64,000 nucleotides of DNA, taken from Brachybacterium ginsengisoli (GTDB lineage Bacteria > Actinomycetota > Actinomycetes > Actinomycetales > Dermabacteraceae). The notes beneath the pieces were generated by a model. It saw nothing but the letters and a program-made list of their open reading frames with translations. It searched no databases and was not told the DNA's origin. The stretch's first letter is position 1; each line of letters begins with the position of its first letter. The stretch spans positions 1,240,001 through 1,304,000 of the forward strand of contig NZ_CP023564.1 in NCBI RefSeq assembly GCF_002407065.1. The letters run 5' to 3'. A program made the translations under genes and the position numbers. Shown piece after piece: positions 54,401 to 63,089 of this stretch.

Positions 54401-56158
54401 TCAGGCCTTGGTGGGGCTGAGATCCCGCAGGGTCTGGACGACGTTGTTGTAGCCGTCGACCCTCGGGAAGTAGTCGATCTCGCTCGCCTGCTTGATCCCC
54501 GACCACTTCATGGTCGTGAACATGCCGCCGGCGCCGTTGGACTGCACCGGGATGTAGGGGGCGTCATCGGAGACCGCCTGCTGCAGGACCTGGCAGTGCT
54601 CGACGATCTGATCGACCTGGTCCGGAGGGGTCTGCGTGATCGCCGTGATGGCCTCGTTCGCGGCGTCGGGCATCTCCCAGCGGCCGTAGTTCCCGTCGGC
54701 CAGCTCGTCGCCGATCTTGTAGATCTTCGTGTGCATGTACATCGTGAACGCCTGGAACGCACCACCTGCGGCGTTCGTGGTCCACAGCGACAGCTCGTAG
54801 TCGCCCTTCGCCTGCGCCGGGCCGAAGACGTCGGCGGGGAGCGGAGTGAACTCGACCTTCAGCCCGAGGTTCGTCGACCACTGGTCCACCACGATCGGCA
54901 TGGTCGTCATCTCGACGGGGTTGTCGTTCTGGATGTAGAGCTTGAGCGGGAACTCCTTGCCGTCCTTCTCGAGGTTCCCGGCGTCGTTGACGCTCCACCC
55001 GGCGTCTGCGAGCAGCTTCTTGGCGCCCTCGACATCCGCGGTCATGGGCTTGCTGAACTCCTCCTTCAGCATGCTCTCGTAGATCCCGGTGTCGAGGCCC
55101 GTGACGGACGGGACGGTGTAGGCGATGCCCGCCGCCTGCGCGACGATGCTCATGTCCGCGCCCGCCCGCAGCGCCTTGCGGACCGCGACATCCTTCGTCG
55201 GGCCCTTGTGCGTGGCCATGATGATGCCGCGGGTCGAGCCGTCGGGGTAGTAGAAGTACCCGTTGTGGTCCTCCATCCCGACGAAGTTGTCGACCACGCC
55301 GGGGGCGCCGCCCTGCGACCAGTCCACATCACCCTTGGTGATCTGGGATTCGATGTTGCCGGCAGTGCCCGCGGGGACGATGTGGACGGCCTTGAGCTCG
55401 GAGCTCACCTCGCCCCAGTAGTCCTCGCGGATCTCGATCTCGATCTGCTGGCCCGAGAACTTCGTGAGCCGGCCCGGACCGGTGCCGACGGGCGCCTTGT
55501 CCTGGTAGCTCTGCCGATCCAGATCCTTGTAGATGTGCTCGGGATAGATCGGGAAGTACAGCGACAGCGGCAGGTCCTCGGTGTACTGCGGCTCGTTGTA
55601 GGTGACGACCACGGTGTGCTCGTCCGGCGTCTCGATGGCCTTCGCGAGCCAGGGGAGGTTCCCGTCCTCGTCGGGCTCCGTCCCGGGCTCCTCGAAGATG
55701 AAGCCGTACGTGTAGGCCACGTCCTTCGACGTGAACTTCTCGCCGTCGTTCCAGGTCACGTCGTCGCGAAGGGTGTAGGTGCAGACCTTGCCCTCCTCGG
55801 TGTACTCGAAGCTCTTTCCGAGGTTCGGCACCAGGGCCGAGCCGTCCGTCGAGGAGATGCGGAACAGGGTCTCCCAGAACAGGGCGTTGCCGGGCGCCGA
55901 GTCACCGCCGCCGAACACGTTGAAGTTCTCGGGGAAGACGTTCGAGGTCGCGATCGTCGCGCCGATGCGCAGGATCCCGTCGTTGTCGATCGTTCCGGCC
56001 GTCGAACGGGCGCCGCTGCCCCCGTCCTCGGTCGCGCCGCTGGGGCTGCCGCCCCCGGTGCTGCCTCCGCAGGCCGCCAGGGCGGTCGCGGACAGGGCCG
56101 CGGCCCCCAGGCCGAGAGCCGATCGCCGGGAGAACGTGGTGGTCAGGCGTGATGTCAT
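54401..56158 (-). CDS. ABC importer solute-binding lipoprotein, SBP family 5 (Opp/Dpp type)
   Basis: 585 residues from ATG 56158 with AAGGAG upstream. Signal with twin Arg (FSRRSALGLG) and lipobox ALAACGG, Cys30. Family 5 features: LFWETLFRISSTDGSALVPNLGKSFEYTEEG, YTLRDDVTWNDGEKFTSKDVAYTY, VGTGPGRLTKFSGQQIEIEIREDYWG and DVAVRKALRAGADMSIV. Family members bind peptides, but several bind oligosaccharides. Last gene of a five-gene leftward operon; the neighbours argue for N-glycan oligosaccharides as ligand, which is inference. Confidence 0.92.
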   Translation of the reverse strand: MTSRLTTTFSRRSALGLGAAALSATALAACGGSTGGGSPSGATEDGGSGARSTAGTIDNDGILRIGATIATSNVFPENFNVFGGGDSAPGNALFWETLFRISSTDGSALVPNLGKSFEYTEEGKVCTYTLRDDVTWNDGEKFTSKDVAYTYGFIFEEPGTEPDEDGNLPWLAKAIETPDEHTVVVTYNEPQYTEDLPLSLYFPIYPEHIYKDLDRQSYQDKAPVGTGPGRLTKFSGQQIEIEIREDYWGEVSSELKAVHIVPAGTAGNIESQITKGDVDWSQGGAPGVVDNFVGMEDHNGYFYYPDGSTRGIIMATHKGPTKDVAVRKALRAGADMSIVAQAAGIAYTVPSVTGLDTGIYESMLKEEFSKPMTADVEGAKKLLADAGWSVNDAGNLEKDGKEFPLKLYIQNDNPVEMTTMPIVVDQWSTNLGLKVEFTPLPADVFGPAQAKGDYELSLWTTNAAGGAFQAFTMYMHTKIYKIGDELADGNYGRWEMPDAANEAITAITQTPPDQVDQIVEHCQVLQQAVSDDAPYIPVQSNGAGGMFTTMKWSGIKQASEIDYFPRVDGYNNVVQTLRDLSPTKA

Positions 56159-56205
56159 GGAACTACTCCTTCTTCGCAGTATCCGGATGATCCCCGAGGT
56201 CGGGG

Positions 56206-57282
56206 TCACCTCTGCCGCACGTACTCCGCGGCGTTCTCCGCCTGCCAGCACTGCACCGTGTGGTCGTCCTCGGTGCTGCGGAACAGGGGAAGGTCTTCGG
56301 TGGTGCAGCGCGGGGTCGCGACCGGGCACCGGTCGGCGAAACGGCAGCCGCGGAGCTCCTTCGTGGTGTCGACCGGCCGGGCATCGGGGATCGCCTCGTG
56401 GACCGGCGCCCCGGATCCCTTGAACCGGGCGGGATCGGGTGCCGCGCTGAGCAGCAGCTGGGTGTAGGGATGGACCGGGGCGGAGACGATCCGCTCGGTG
56501 GGTCCTGACTCGACGACCTTGCCGCCGTACATCACGTGGATGCGATCGGAGAGGTAGCGAGCGCTCGCGATGTCGTGGGTGATGTAGAGGACGGCCACGT
56601 CCTCTGACTCCCTGAGGTCGCTCAGAAGGTTCAGCACATCGAGGCGGATGGAGGCGTCGAGCATCGAGGTCGGCTCGTCGGCGAGGAGCACGTCGGGGTC
56701 GACGGCGAGGGTCCGTGCGATGGCGACGCGCTGACGCTGACCGCCGGAGAGGTCCGTGGGATAGCGGTCGAGATAGCGCTCCGGAGGAGTCAGGTTCACC
56801 TTCTGCAGCAGCTCGGCGGTGCGCTCCTGCGTCCGCTTCCGTCCGAGGCGCGGGTAATGGATCTTCACGACACGGGAGATGATCGTGCGGATCTTCTTCA
56901 GGCCGTTCAACGAGGCGAACGGGTCCTGATAGATGAGCTGGACGTTGCGGTAGTAGGCCCGCTCTGCCCGGCCGCCCCGGACCTTCACCGGCTCCCCCTT
57001 GAAGCGGATCTCCCCGGAGGTCGGCGAGTGGATCAGGGCGAACAGCCGCGCGATCGTCGTCTTGCCGGATCCGGACTCGCCGACGAGGGCGCAGATCTGG
57101 CCCGCGTGGAGGCTCAGGTCGACGCCGTCCAGGGCACGGATCGTGACGGGGCGGCCGGCGCTGTCGGTCCCCGGGAAATGGACGTGCACGTCGCGGGCCT
57201 CGAGGACCGGGGTGCCGCGGTCCGTCTCAGGAACGATGGCTTCGGCGAGGTCCGACTGCGCTGAGGGAGGAACCATGGTCAT
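56206..57282 (-). CDS. ABC importer ATP-binding protein (OppF/DppF type)
   Basis: 358 residues from ATG 57282, overlapping the previous ATPase gene by 4 bp. Walker A GESGSGKTT, signature LSGGQRQRVAIARTLA, Walker B VLLADEPTS, H-loop ITHDIA. The C-terminal oligopeptide-transporter extension PYTQLLLSAAPDP plus a Cys pattern GCRFADRCPVATPRC fits OppD/OppF (a likely iron-sulfur site in this family). Powers import with its partner ATPase. Confidence 0.94.
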   Translation of the reverse strand: MTMVPPSAQSDLAEAIVPETDRGTPVLEARDVHVHFPGTDSAGRPVTIRALDGVDLSLHAGQICALVGESGSGKTTIARLFALIHSPTSGEIRFKGEPVKVRGGRAERAYYRNVQLIYQDPFASLNGLKKIRTIISRVVKIHYPRLGRKRTQERTAELLQKVNLTPPERYLDRYPTDLSGGQRQRVAIARTLAVDPDVLLADEPTSMLDASIRLDVLNLLSDLRESEDVAVLYITHDIASARYLSDRIHVMYGGKVVESGPTERIVSAPVHPYTQLLLSAAPDPARFKGSGAPVHEAIPDARPVDTTKELRGCRFADRCPVATPRCTTEDLPLFRSTEDDHTVQCWQAENAAEYVRQR

Positions 57283-58400
57283 GACCGATCCTCTCGGTGC
57301 TGCTCGGGAGCGGCGTCGCGCGCCGCCAGCTGCTGGGCGAGCTCCTCGTCGCTGAGCTCGCCGTTGGTCAGGAAGCACGCGCTGCGGCCCGGGTCGATGT
57401 CCCGCAGCTGCGGGATGCGCTGATGGCACAGCGGCATCGCGTCCCCGCAGCGCGTGGAGAAGGCACAGCCGGCGGGGAGGGCCAGGAGATCTGGCGGGGA
57501 GCCGGGGATGCCGCTGAGCCGGCGGACCGGCTCCGACAGGGGCGGGAACGCACGGCGCAGGGCTCGGGTGTAGGGGTGCTTGGCGCTGCTGTGCAGGCGT
57601 GCGGCGGTCCCCACCTCGACCACCTTCCCGCCGTACATGATCGCGATGCGGTCCGAGATCTCCAGCAGCAGCGAGAGATCGTGGGTCACGAAGACGACCG
57701 CGAAGCCGAGGCGCTCCTGGGCGGCGAGCACCTGGTCGAGGATCTGTCGCTGCATGACGACGTCCACCGCCGTGGTGGGCTCGTCCATGAGGACGAGGTC
57801 CGGGTCGCAGGCGAGGGAGAGGGCGATCAGGGCGCGCTGCTGCATCCCTCCCGAGAGCTGGAACGGGAACGCGGTGAGCCGGTCCGCGCTGATCCCCACC
57901 ATGGTGAGGAGCTCCTCGGCCTGGGCGCGGGCCGCCGCCTCGGAGACCTCCGGAGCATGCGTGCGGATGACGTCGGTGAACTGCTCGCCGAGGCGGATGA
58001 CGGGATTCAGGCTCGCCATCGCCGACTGCATGACCACAGAGATCCTCGTCCACCGGTACGGGGCGAGCTCGCGCTCGTCGAGGGTGGCGATGTCGACGGG
58101 GTCGGAGCCGTCGGTGGGATGGAACCAGATCTCGCCGGCGCTGGTGGCGGCGGGCATGCGCTGCAGCCGGCCCAGGGCGTTGAGCAGCGTCGACTTGCCG
58201 CTCGCGGACTCCCCGGCCACGCCGAGGATCTCGCCCCGCTTGAGCGTGAGGTCGACGTCGTCGCAGGCGCGGATGTTCCCGGACTCGGTCACGTAGTCGA
58301 CGCACAGACCGCGGACGTCCAGGAGGGTCCGGGAACGCTCCAGCCGCTCGAGGATCTCCGTCTCGGTCTCGTGGTGCTGGGGAGCGGAGGTGAGGGTCAT
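57279..58400 (-). CDS. ABC importer ATP-binding protein (OppD/DppD type)
   Basis: 373 residues from ATG 58400, overlapping the permease stop (ATGA). Walker A GESASGKST, Q-loop VMQSAMASLNPVIRL, signature LSGGMQQRALIALSLA, Walker B LVLMDEPTTAVD, H-loop VTHDLS. The C-terminal extension PYTRALRRAFPPL and GCAFSTRCGDAMPLC are typical of OppD. Forms a heterodimeric motor with the following gene product. Confidence 0.94.
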   Translation of the reverse strand: MTLTSAPQHHETETEILERLERSRTLLDVRGLCVDYVTESGNIRACDDVDLTLKRGEILGVAGESASGKSTLLNALGRLQRMPAATSAGEIWFHPTDGSDPVDIATLDERELAPYRWTRISVVMQSAMASLNPVIRLGEQFTDVIRTHAPEVSEAAARAQAEELLTMVGISADRLTAFPFQLSGGMQQRALIALSLACDPDLVLMDEPTTAVDVVMQRQILDQVLAAQERLGFAVVFVTHDLSLLLEISDRIAIMYGGKVVEVGTAARLHSSAKHPYTRALRRAFPPLSEPVRRLSGIPGSPPDLLALPAGCAFSTRCGDAMPLCHQRIPQLRDIDPGRSACFLTNGELSDEELAQQLAARDAAPEQHREDRS

Positions 58401-59317
58401 GACGAGACAAGCTCCTTCTGACGGGACGCACGTGCCGTGTCGCGGAGGAAGATCCGCATCAGCTTCATGCGCCTGCTGGACAGCGTGGGGTTGGTGATCT
58501 CGTCCAGGCCGAAGTTGACCATCGTGGTGGCGAAGCCGATCAGGCACAGGGCGAGGCCCGGCGGGACGAACCACCACCACAGGCCGCGGAACAGGGCGTT
58601 CTGGGTCATCGCCCAGTTGATCATCAGCCCCCAGGAGGGCTCCGAGGGGTTGCCGATGCCCAGGAACGCAAGGGCCGCCTGCTGGTTGACCCCTGCGGCG
58701 ATGAGCCCGAGGAACATCGGAGAAATGACCCCGAGGAGGTGGGGCATCACCTCGACGAGGATGATGCGTGCCCGGGACTCCCCGACGGTCCGCAGCGCGG
58801 TGGTGAAGTCCCGCCCGCGCAGGCTCATCGTCTGTGCCCGGATCTGGCGCGCACCGCCTGCCCACTCGATGCCGCCGATCACGATCGAGACGAGCAGCCA
58901 GTTGGCGTTCTGGAACGCGGCGGCCACGATGAAGAGCAGCGCGAAGGTGGGGAAGTTGCCGAACACCAGGATCACGCCGTTGAGGAACCGGTCGACGAAT
59001 CCCCCGGAGAACCCTGCCCAGGCGCCGATGACGACGGTCAGGAAGGTGCCGATCACCGCTGAGGTGAACCCGACCAGCATCGAGGTGCGGGTCCCGTGGA
59101 GCATCCAGGACAGCACGTCCTGCCCCTGGCTGGTCGTGCCGAGCCAGTGCCCGGGACCGGGCGGGCTCCCGTTGAGGTGGAGGTAGTCGACCTGCTGGGG
59201 CGTGGTGCCCAGCACGGTGGTGCTGAACCACGGGCCGAAGATCGCCATGAGGGTGAAGACCGCGATGATCGCGAGTCCCACCTGGACCTTGCCGATGAGG
59301 AGGAACCTCTTCACCAT
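58397..59317 (-). CDS. ABC importer permease (DppC/OppC type)
   Basis: 306 residues. Six TM helices; N-terminal VKRFLLIGKVQVGLAIIAVFTLMAIFGPWF, HWLGTTSQGQDVLSWMLHGTRTSMLVGF, and the EAA loop ALRTVGESRARIILVEVMPHLLGVISP. LGTTSQGQDVLS corresponds to the usual LGTDxxGRDVLS motif. Starts 1 bp after the upstream permease stop. Confidence 0.94.
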   Translation of the reverse strand: MVKRFLLIGKVQVGLAIIAVFTLMAIFGPWFSTTVLGTTPQQVDYLHLNGSPPGPGHWLGTTSQGQDVLSWMLHGTRTSMLVGFTSAVIGTFLTVVIGAWAGFSGGFVDRFLNGVILVFGNFPTFALLFIVAAAFQNANWLLVSIVIGGIEWAGGARQIRAQTMSLRGRDFTTALRTVGESRARIILVEVMPHLLGVISPMFLGLIAAGVNQQAALAFLGIGNPSEPSWGLMINWAMTQNALFRGLWWWFVPPGLALCLIGFATTMVNFGLDEITNPTLSSRRMKLMRIFLRDTARASRQKELVSS

Positions 59318-59318
59318 G

Positions 59319-60440
59319 TCACCTCACCTCCCGGGTGCGGGGGTCGAGGAGCACGTAGACGGAGTCCGCGATGAAGTTGAACAGGAGCGAGGCGAAGATG
59401 ACCATCAGCATCACGCCCTGCATGACCGGGAAGTCGCGAGCCGCCTGGGCGCCGGTCAGGAGCGAGCCGATGCCGGGGTAGATGAACACCGTCTCCGCGA
59501 GGATCACCGCGGTGAGTGCGCCGCCCATGCTCTGGGCGAGACCCGTGAAGTTCGGCAGGAGCGCGTTGCGCGCGGCGTACCGGCTCCGGATGCGGTTCTC
59601 GGGCAGTCCCTTGGCCCGGGCGAGCTGGACGTAGTCCTCGTTGACGGTCGTGATCATCATGTTCCGCATCGAGAAGAGCCAGCGGGCGAAGCCCACGATC
59701 ACGAGGGTGAAGAACGGCAGCACGCTGTGATAGAGCGCGGAGAGGTAGAAGTCGGCGCTCGTGAGATCGATCGGGAGCGAGTTGTCGTACGCGCCCTGGT
59801 TCGGGAACCACCCGTTCATGTAGGCGAAGTACCAGACGATGAGGAGCCCGAGCCAGAACGCCGGGATCGAGCTGAAGAACATCGACAGCGGAGTGAGCAT
59901 CGCATCGAGCCGCCGTCCGGGGCGCCAGCCCAGCCGGGCGCCGAGGTAGGTGCCGATGATCCATCCCAGGACGGTCGAGACGATCGCGAGGTACAGGGTC
60001 CACGGGAGCGCTCGAGCGATGAGCTCGTTCACGGAGATCGGGTAGTACTGGGCCGACTGCCCGAGATCGCCGTGGGCGAGCTGGGTGATGTAGTCCCAGA
60101 ACTGCAGGACCAGCGGCCGATCGGGGTCTCCGTAGCGGGCCTTGATCATCTGGATCTGGTAGCCCGACGGGGGAGCGCCGGTCTTGTTGGTGATCTCCCG
60201 GATCATCTGCGTGGCCGGATCGCCGGGCATGAAGCGCGGGAGGGCGAAGTTCAGGATCACGCTGGCCACGGCGACCGTGAGGTACAGGGCGAGCCGCTGT
60301 CGGAGGTAGACGAACCCGGCGAGCCTGCTGGACCGTGAGCGTCCGCGCTCTCGGCGGTCCTCGACGGCCGGTGAGTCGGATGCCGGCCGTGCAGGGTCGT
60401 CGGCCAGAGCCACCGGATCGATCGGTGCGGGTTCGGACAT
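59319..60440 (-). CDS. ABC importer permease (DppB/OppB type)
   Basis: 373 residues from ATG 60440, preceded by AAGGTGG. A 45-residue hydrophilic N-terminus comes before TM1. LRQRLALYLTVAVASVILNFALPRFMPGDP is the standard DppB start; the EAA loop is ARAKGLPENRIRSRYAARNALLPNFTGLA. First gene of the importer operon. Its promoter region is shared with the divergent EndoS-like gene and contains a LacI-type operator overlapping a TAAAGT -10 hexamer. Confidence 0.94.
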   Translation of the reverse strand: MSEPAPIDPVALADDPARPASDSPAVEDRRERGRSRSSRLAGFVYLRQRLALYLTVAVASVILNFALPRFMPGDPATQMIREITNKTGAPPSGYQIQMIKARYGDPDRPLVLQFWDYITQLAHGDLGQSAQYYPISVNELIARALPWTLYLAIVSTVLGWIIGTYLGARLGWRPGRRLDAMLTPLSMFFSSIPAFWLGLLIVWYFAYMNGWFPNQGAYDNSLPIDLTSADFYLSALYHSVLPFFTLVIVGFARWLFSMRNMMITTVNEDYVQLARAKGLPENRIRSRYAARNALLPNFTGLAQSMGGALTAVILAETVFIYPGIGSLLTGAQAARDFPVMQGVMLMVIFASLLFNFIADSVYVLLDPRTREVR

Positions 60441-60510
60441 GATCACCACCTTGTGAACCGTGACGCGCTCGTGCCTCCGAGCGATCGTTGTGAATCGGTT
60501 GTCGTACGCC

Positions 60511-60526
60511 ACTTTAGCGCTTAACT
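60511..60526. promoter_or_regulatory. LacI-type operator in the divergent importer/EndoS-like promoter
   Basis: ACTTTAGCGCTTAACT; its complement AGTTAAGCGCTAAAGT matches the EndoH-gene operator over TTAAGCGC and the following AAG. On the minus strand it overlaps TAAAGT (60511-60516), a likely -10 of the importer operon. It can act on both divergent genes. Confidence 0.65.
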
Positions 60527-60657
60527 TGGACTCATCGCGCAACGTTACACCGACGTGACGGAGCCTCTCTGCATCGGGGAGGGCGCGATGTCCGTTCCGC
60601 CCAGAGGGGGAACGGTCGCGAGCGGGCGCTCGGCCCGTCGCGGAGAGAGGGCTGGAC

Positions 60658-61686
60658 ATGTCACGCACGACCGGTCGACGTTCACTGATCGCAGGCGGCC
60701 TCGCGGCTGCTGCCCTGAGCACTTCCGCCGCGGCCTCGGCCGCACCGCCTGCGCACTCGCAGGGGTCGGGGGCGGGATCCGGTGTCCAGGAGCAGGGCAG
60801 GATGCCGAACCATGCCCAGGCTCCCGGCAGCCCTCAGGTGTCGCTGGAGGAGATGGCACCTCCTCTCGAGTTCGCCTACTTCCGGACCTGGCATGACCGC
60901 GCGGTCGATCCCTCGCGCCCCAACTCGATCGGCGAGGTGCCCGCGGAGATCGACGTGCTGTTCGTCTTCCCCGACTACACGCCGGAGGACAGCCCGTTCT
61001 GGGACACGCTCCGGGACGAGTACGTCCCGACCCTGCATGCACGGGGGACCCGGGTGGTGCGCACGACGGACATCCGCGCCGTCCTGGACCCCCAGTTCCC
61101 GGACACCGCCGACGGGCATCGGGCCAACGCCGAGCACCTGGTCGAGACCCTCGTCGAGCAGCATGGTCTGGACGGCCTGGACATCGACATGGAGCGCACC
61201 CTCACCGAGGCCGAGAACGCGCGAGCGGTCGGGGTCTTCCGGGAGCTGTCCCGGCTGATCGGCCCGCTGAGCGGGACCGGGCGGCTCTTCATCTACGACA
61301 CCAACCGGGACGGCGACGTGCCGCTCCTCGGCGCGGTCGCCGACGGCATCGACTACGTGCTGGTGCAGTCCTATGGACGCTCCCCCTCCAGCCTCCAGGC
61401 GACCTGGGACACCTTCGCGCCGCACATCGATCCCGAGCAGTACCTGATCGGATTCTCGTTCTACGAGGAGAACGACGACTGGAACGAATGGAACGACACC
61501 TCCGAGCCGTTCGAGGAGTCACGAGCGGTCGCCTTCGCCGACTGGCAGCCGGCCGGGGCGAGCAAGGGCGGCGTCTTCTCCTACGCCGTCGACCGCGACG
61601 GTGTCGCCTTCAAGGACGACACCATCAGCCATACGACCTATGGCTGGAGCATCAGGCTCAAGGAGCGCATGCTCGACCGGATCTGA
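60658..61686 (+). CDS. Secreted GH18 endoglycosidase resembling the EndoS catalytic domain
   Basis: 342 residues. Tat-type signal (GRRSLIAGGLAAAAL) and a Gly/Ser/Gln linker to about 60. The GH18 domain has EFAYFRTWHDRAVDP, EVPAEIDVLFVFPDYTPEDSPFW, the motif D172, D175, D177, E179 in GLDGLDIDMER, YLIGFSFYEEND and KGGVFSYAVDRDGVAF. Remembered EndoS shows closely similar stretches in the same order (YFRTWHDRAS, EVPKEVDILFVFHD, DGLDIDIE, FMIGFSFFEE, AGIFSYAIDRDGVAH). EndoS cuts complex N-glycans of IgG. This protein lacks the EndoS leucine-rich, Ig and carbohydrate-binding domains, like the small EndoF2-type enzymes. Confidence 0.87.
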   Translation: MSRTTGRRSLIAGGLAAAALSTSAAASAAPPAHSQGSGAGSGVQEQGRMPNHAQAPGSPQVSLEEMAPPLEFAYFRTWHDRAVDPSRPNSIGEVPAEIDVLFVFPDYTPEDSPFWDTLRDEYVPTLHARGTRVVRTTDIRAVLDPQFPDTADGHRANAEHLVETLVEQHGLDGLDIDMERTLTEAENARAVGVFRELSRLIGPLSGTGRLFIYDTNRDGDVPLLGAVADGIDYVLVQSYGRSPSSLQATWDTFAPHIDPEQYLIGFSFYEENDDWNEWNDTSEPFEESRAVAFADWQPAGASKGGVFSYAVDRDGVAFKDDTISHTTYGWSIRLKERMLDRI

Positions 61687-61862
61687 GCGGGCCGGCGGTG
61701 CTCAGGGGCCGGGGCCGGTCGTACGGGCAGGCGCCCCACGGCCGGGCCCGGCCCTCCGGGGGGGGGCGTGCAGTTCCGGACAGAGTGGTGCTGCCTGAGG
61801 GGTGCGGAGTCCACGACCTGGACCTCCGACGAGCCAACTGGCTGATCATGCACTGCGGTGTA

Positions 61863-61868
61863 TATACT
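61863..61868 (+). promoter_or_regulatory. Leaderless -10 box of argC (TATACT)
   Basis: TATACT, then TCCGAC, then the argC ATG. Just upstream (61850-61863) TGCAC..GTGTA is an imperfect inverted repeat that could be part of an ArgR site; this is weak. Confidence 0.6.
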
Positions 61869-61874
61869 TCCGAC

Positions 61875-62990
61875 ATGACTTCCGCCAGCAGCTCTCCCGC
61901 CCACGCCCCGGCGACGCAGGACGGCGACCCGCGACGCCTGCGCGCAGCCGTCGTCGGCGCCTCCGGCTACGCCGGGGGAGAGACCCTGCGGCTCCTGGCG
62001 GGGCACCCGGAGATCGAGGTCGCCACCGTCACCGCGCACTCGAGCGCCGGCAAGCTGCTCTCCGAGGTCGCCCCGCACATCGACCTCGGCCACGACCCCG
62101 TCCTGCAGGAGACGAGCGTGGAGACCCTTCGGGGTCATGACGTCGTGGTGCTCGCGCTCCCGCACGGGCAGTCCGGCACGATCGCCGCCGCGCTGCGCGC
62201 CGAGGACCCGGACGTGCTGGTCCTCGACCTCGGCGCCGACCACCGGCTCGAGAGCGCCGAGGACTGGGCCGAGTACTACCGCAGCGAGCACTCCGGCACC
62301 TGGACCTACGGCATGCCCGAGCTGCCGCTGGCCGACGGCACGAAGCAGCGCGATCACCTCGTCGGCGCCCGCGAGATCGCGGTCCCCGGCTGCAACGCGA
62401 CCGCCGTCAGCCTCGCCCTCGCCCCGCTGCTGCGGGCCGGGCTCCTGGACGCCTCCCGGCTCGGCGCCGTGCTCCCGGTCGGCTACTCCGGTGCGGGCCG
62501 CGCCGCCAAGCAGCACCTGCTGTTCAGCGAGGCCTCCGGCACCGCCTCCCCGTACGCCGTGGGCGGCAGTCACCGCCACGTGCCCGAGGTGCTGCAGAAC
62601 CTTCGCCGCGCCACCGGGCAGGACGGCCAGCTCCTCACCTTCACCCCCGTGCTGGTGCCGATGAGCCGCGGGATCCTCGCCGTCTGCACTGCGCCGGTGC
62701 CTGGGGGGACCTCCACCGCCGATCTCCTCGGCGCCCTCCAGGCCGACTATGCGGACGAGCACTTCGTGACCGTTCTGCCCGAGGGGGTCTTCCCCTCCAC
62801 CGGCGAGGTGACAGGCGCGAACACCCTGCGCATCGGCGCCGCGGTGGACCGTCACAGCGGCCAGGCCACCGTGATCTCGGCGCTGGACAACCTCGTCAAG
62901 GGCACCGCCGGCGCGGCGATCCAGTCCCTCAACCTGGCCCTCGGCCTGCCCGAGATCACGGGGCTGACCCGCACCGCGCTGGCCCCCTGA
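61875..62990 (+). CDS. argC: N-acetyl-gamma-glutamyl-phosphate reductase
   Basis: 371 residues from ATG 61875. NADPH-dependent third step of arginine synthesis. Seen: VVGASGYAGGETLRLLAGHPEIEV (Rossmann loop), VVLALPHGQSG, catalytic Cys in AVPGCNATAVSLALAPLL, GGSHRHVPEV, and the end ALDNLVKGTAGAAIQSLNLALGL. First gene of the arginine operon, followed by argJ. No ribosome site; leaderless promoter. The long frame upstream reaches into the EndoS-like gene in another frame and is not coding. Confidence 0.97.
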   Translation: MTSASSSPAHAPATQDGDPRRLRAAVVGASGYAGGETLRLLAGHPEIEVATVTAHSSAGKLLSEVAPHIDLGHDPVLQETSVETLRGHDVVVLALPHGQSGTIAAALRAEDPDVLVLDLGADHRLESAEDWAEYYRSEHSGTWTYGMPELPLADGTKQRDHLVGAREIAVPGCNATAVSLALAPLLRAGLLDASRLGAVLPVGYSGAGRAAKQHLLFSEASGTASPYAVGGSHRHVPEVLQNLRRATGQDGQLLTFTPVLVPMSRGILAVCTAPVPGGTSTADLLGALQADYADEHFVTVLPEGVFPSTGEVTGANTLRIGAAVDRHSGQATVISALDNLVKGTAGAAIQSLNLALGLPEITGLTRTALAP

Positions 62991-63089
62991 GACCCCGGCG
63001 ACGTCCGACCCGCCCCTCGGCCCTCGCGCCGCCGTCGGCCGCCCGCCCCATCACTCGCACCACTTCCTTCCCTGCCTCCAGGAGCATCC

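Noticed and set aside
61758-61766. Run of nine G residues between the EndoS-like gene and argC
   Set aside because: Intergenic and outside any coding frame I support; phase variation of a gene is therefore not indicated. It could be a sequencing-length uncertainty.
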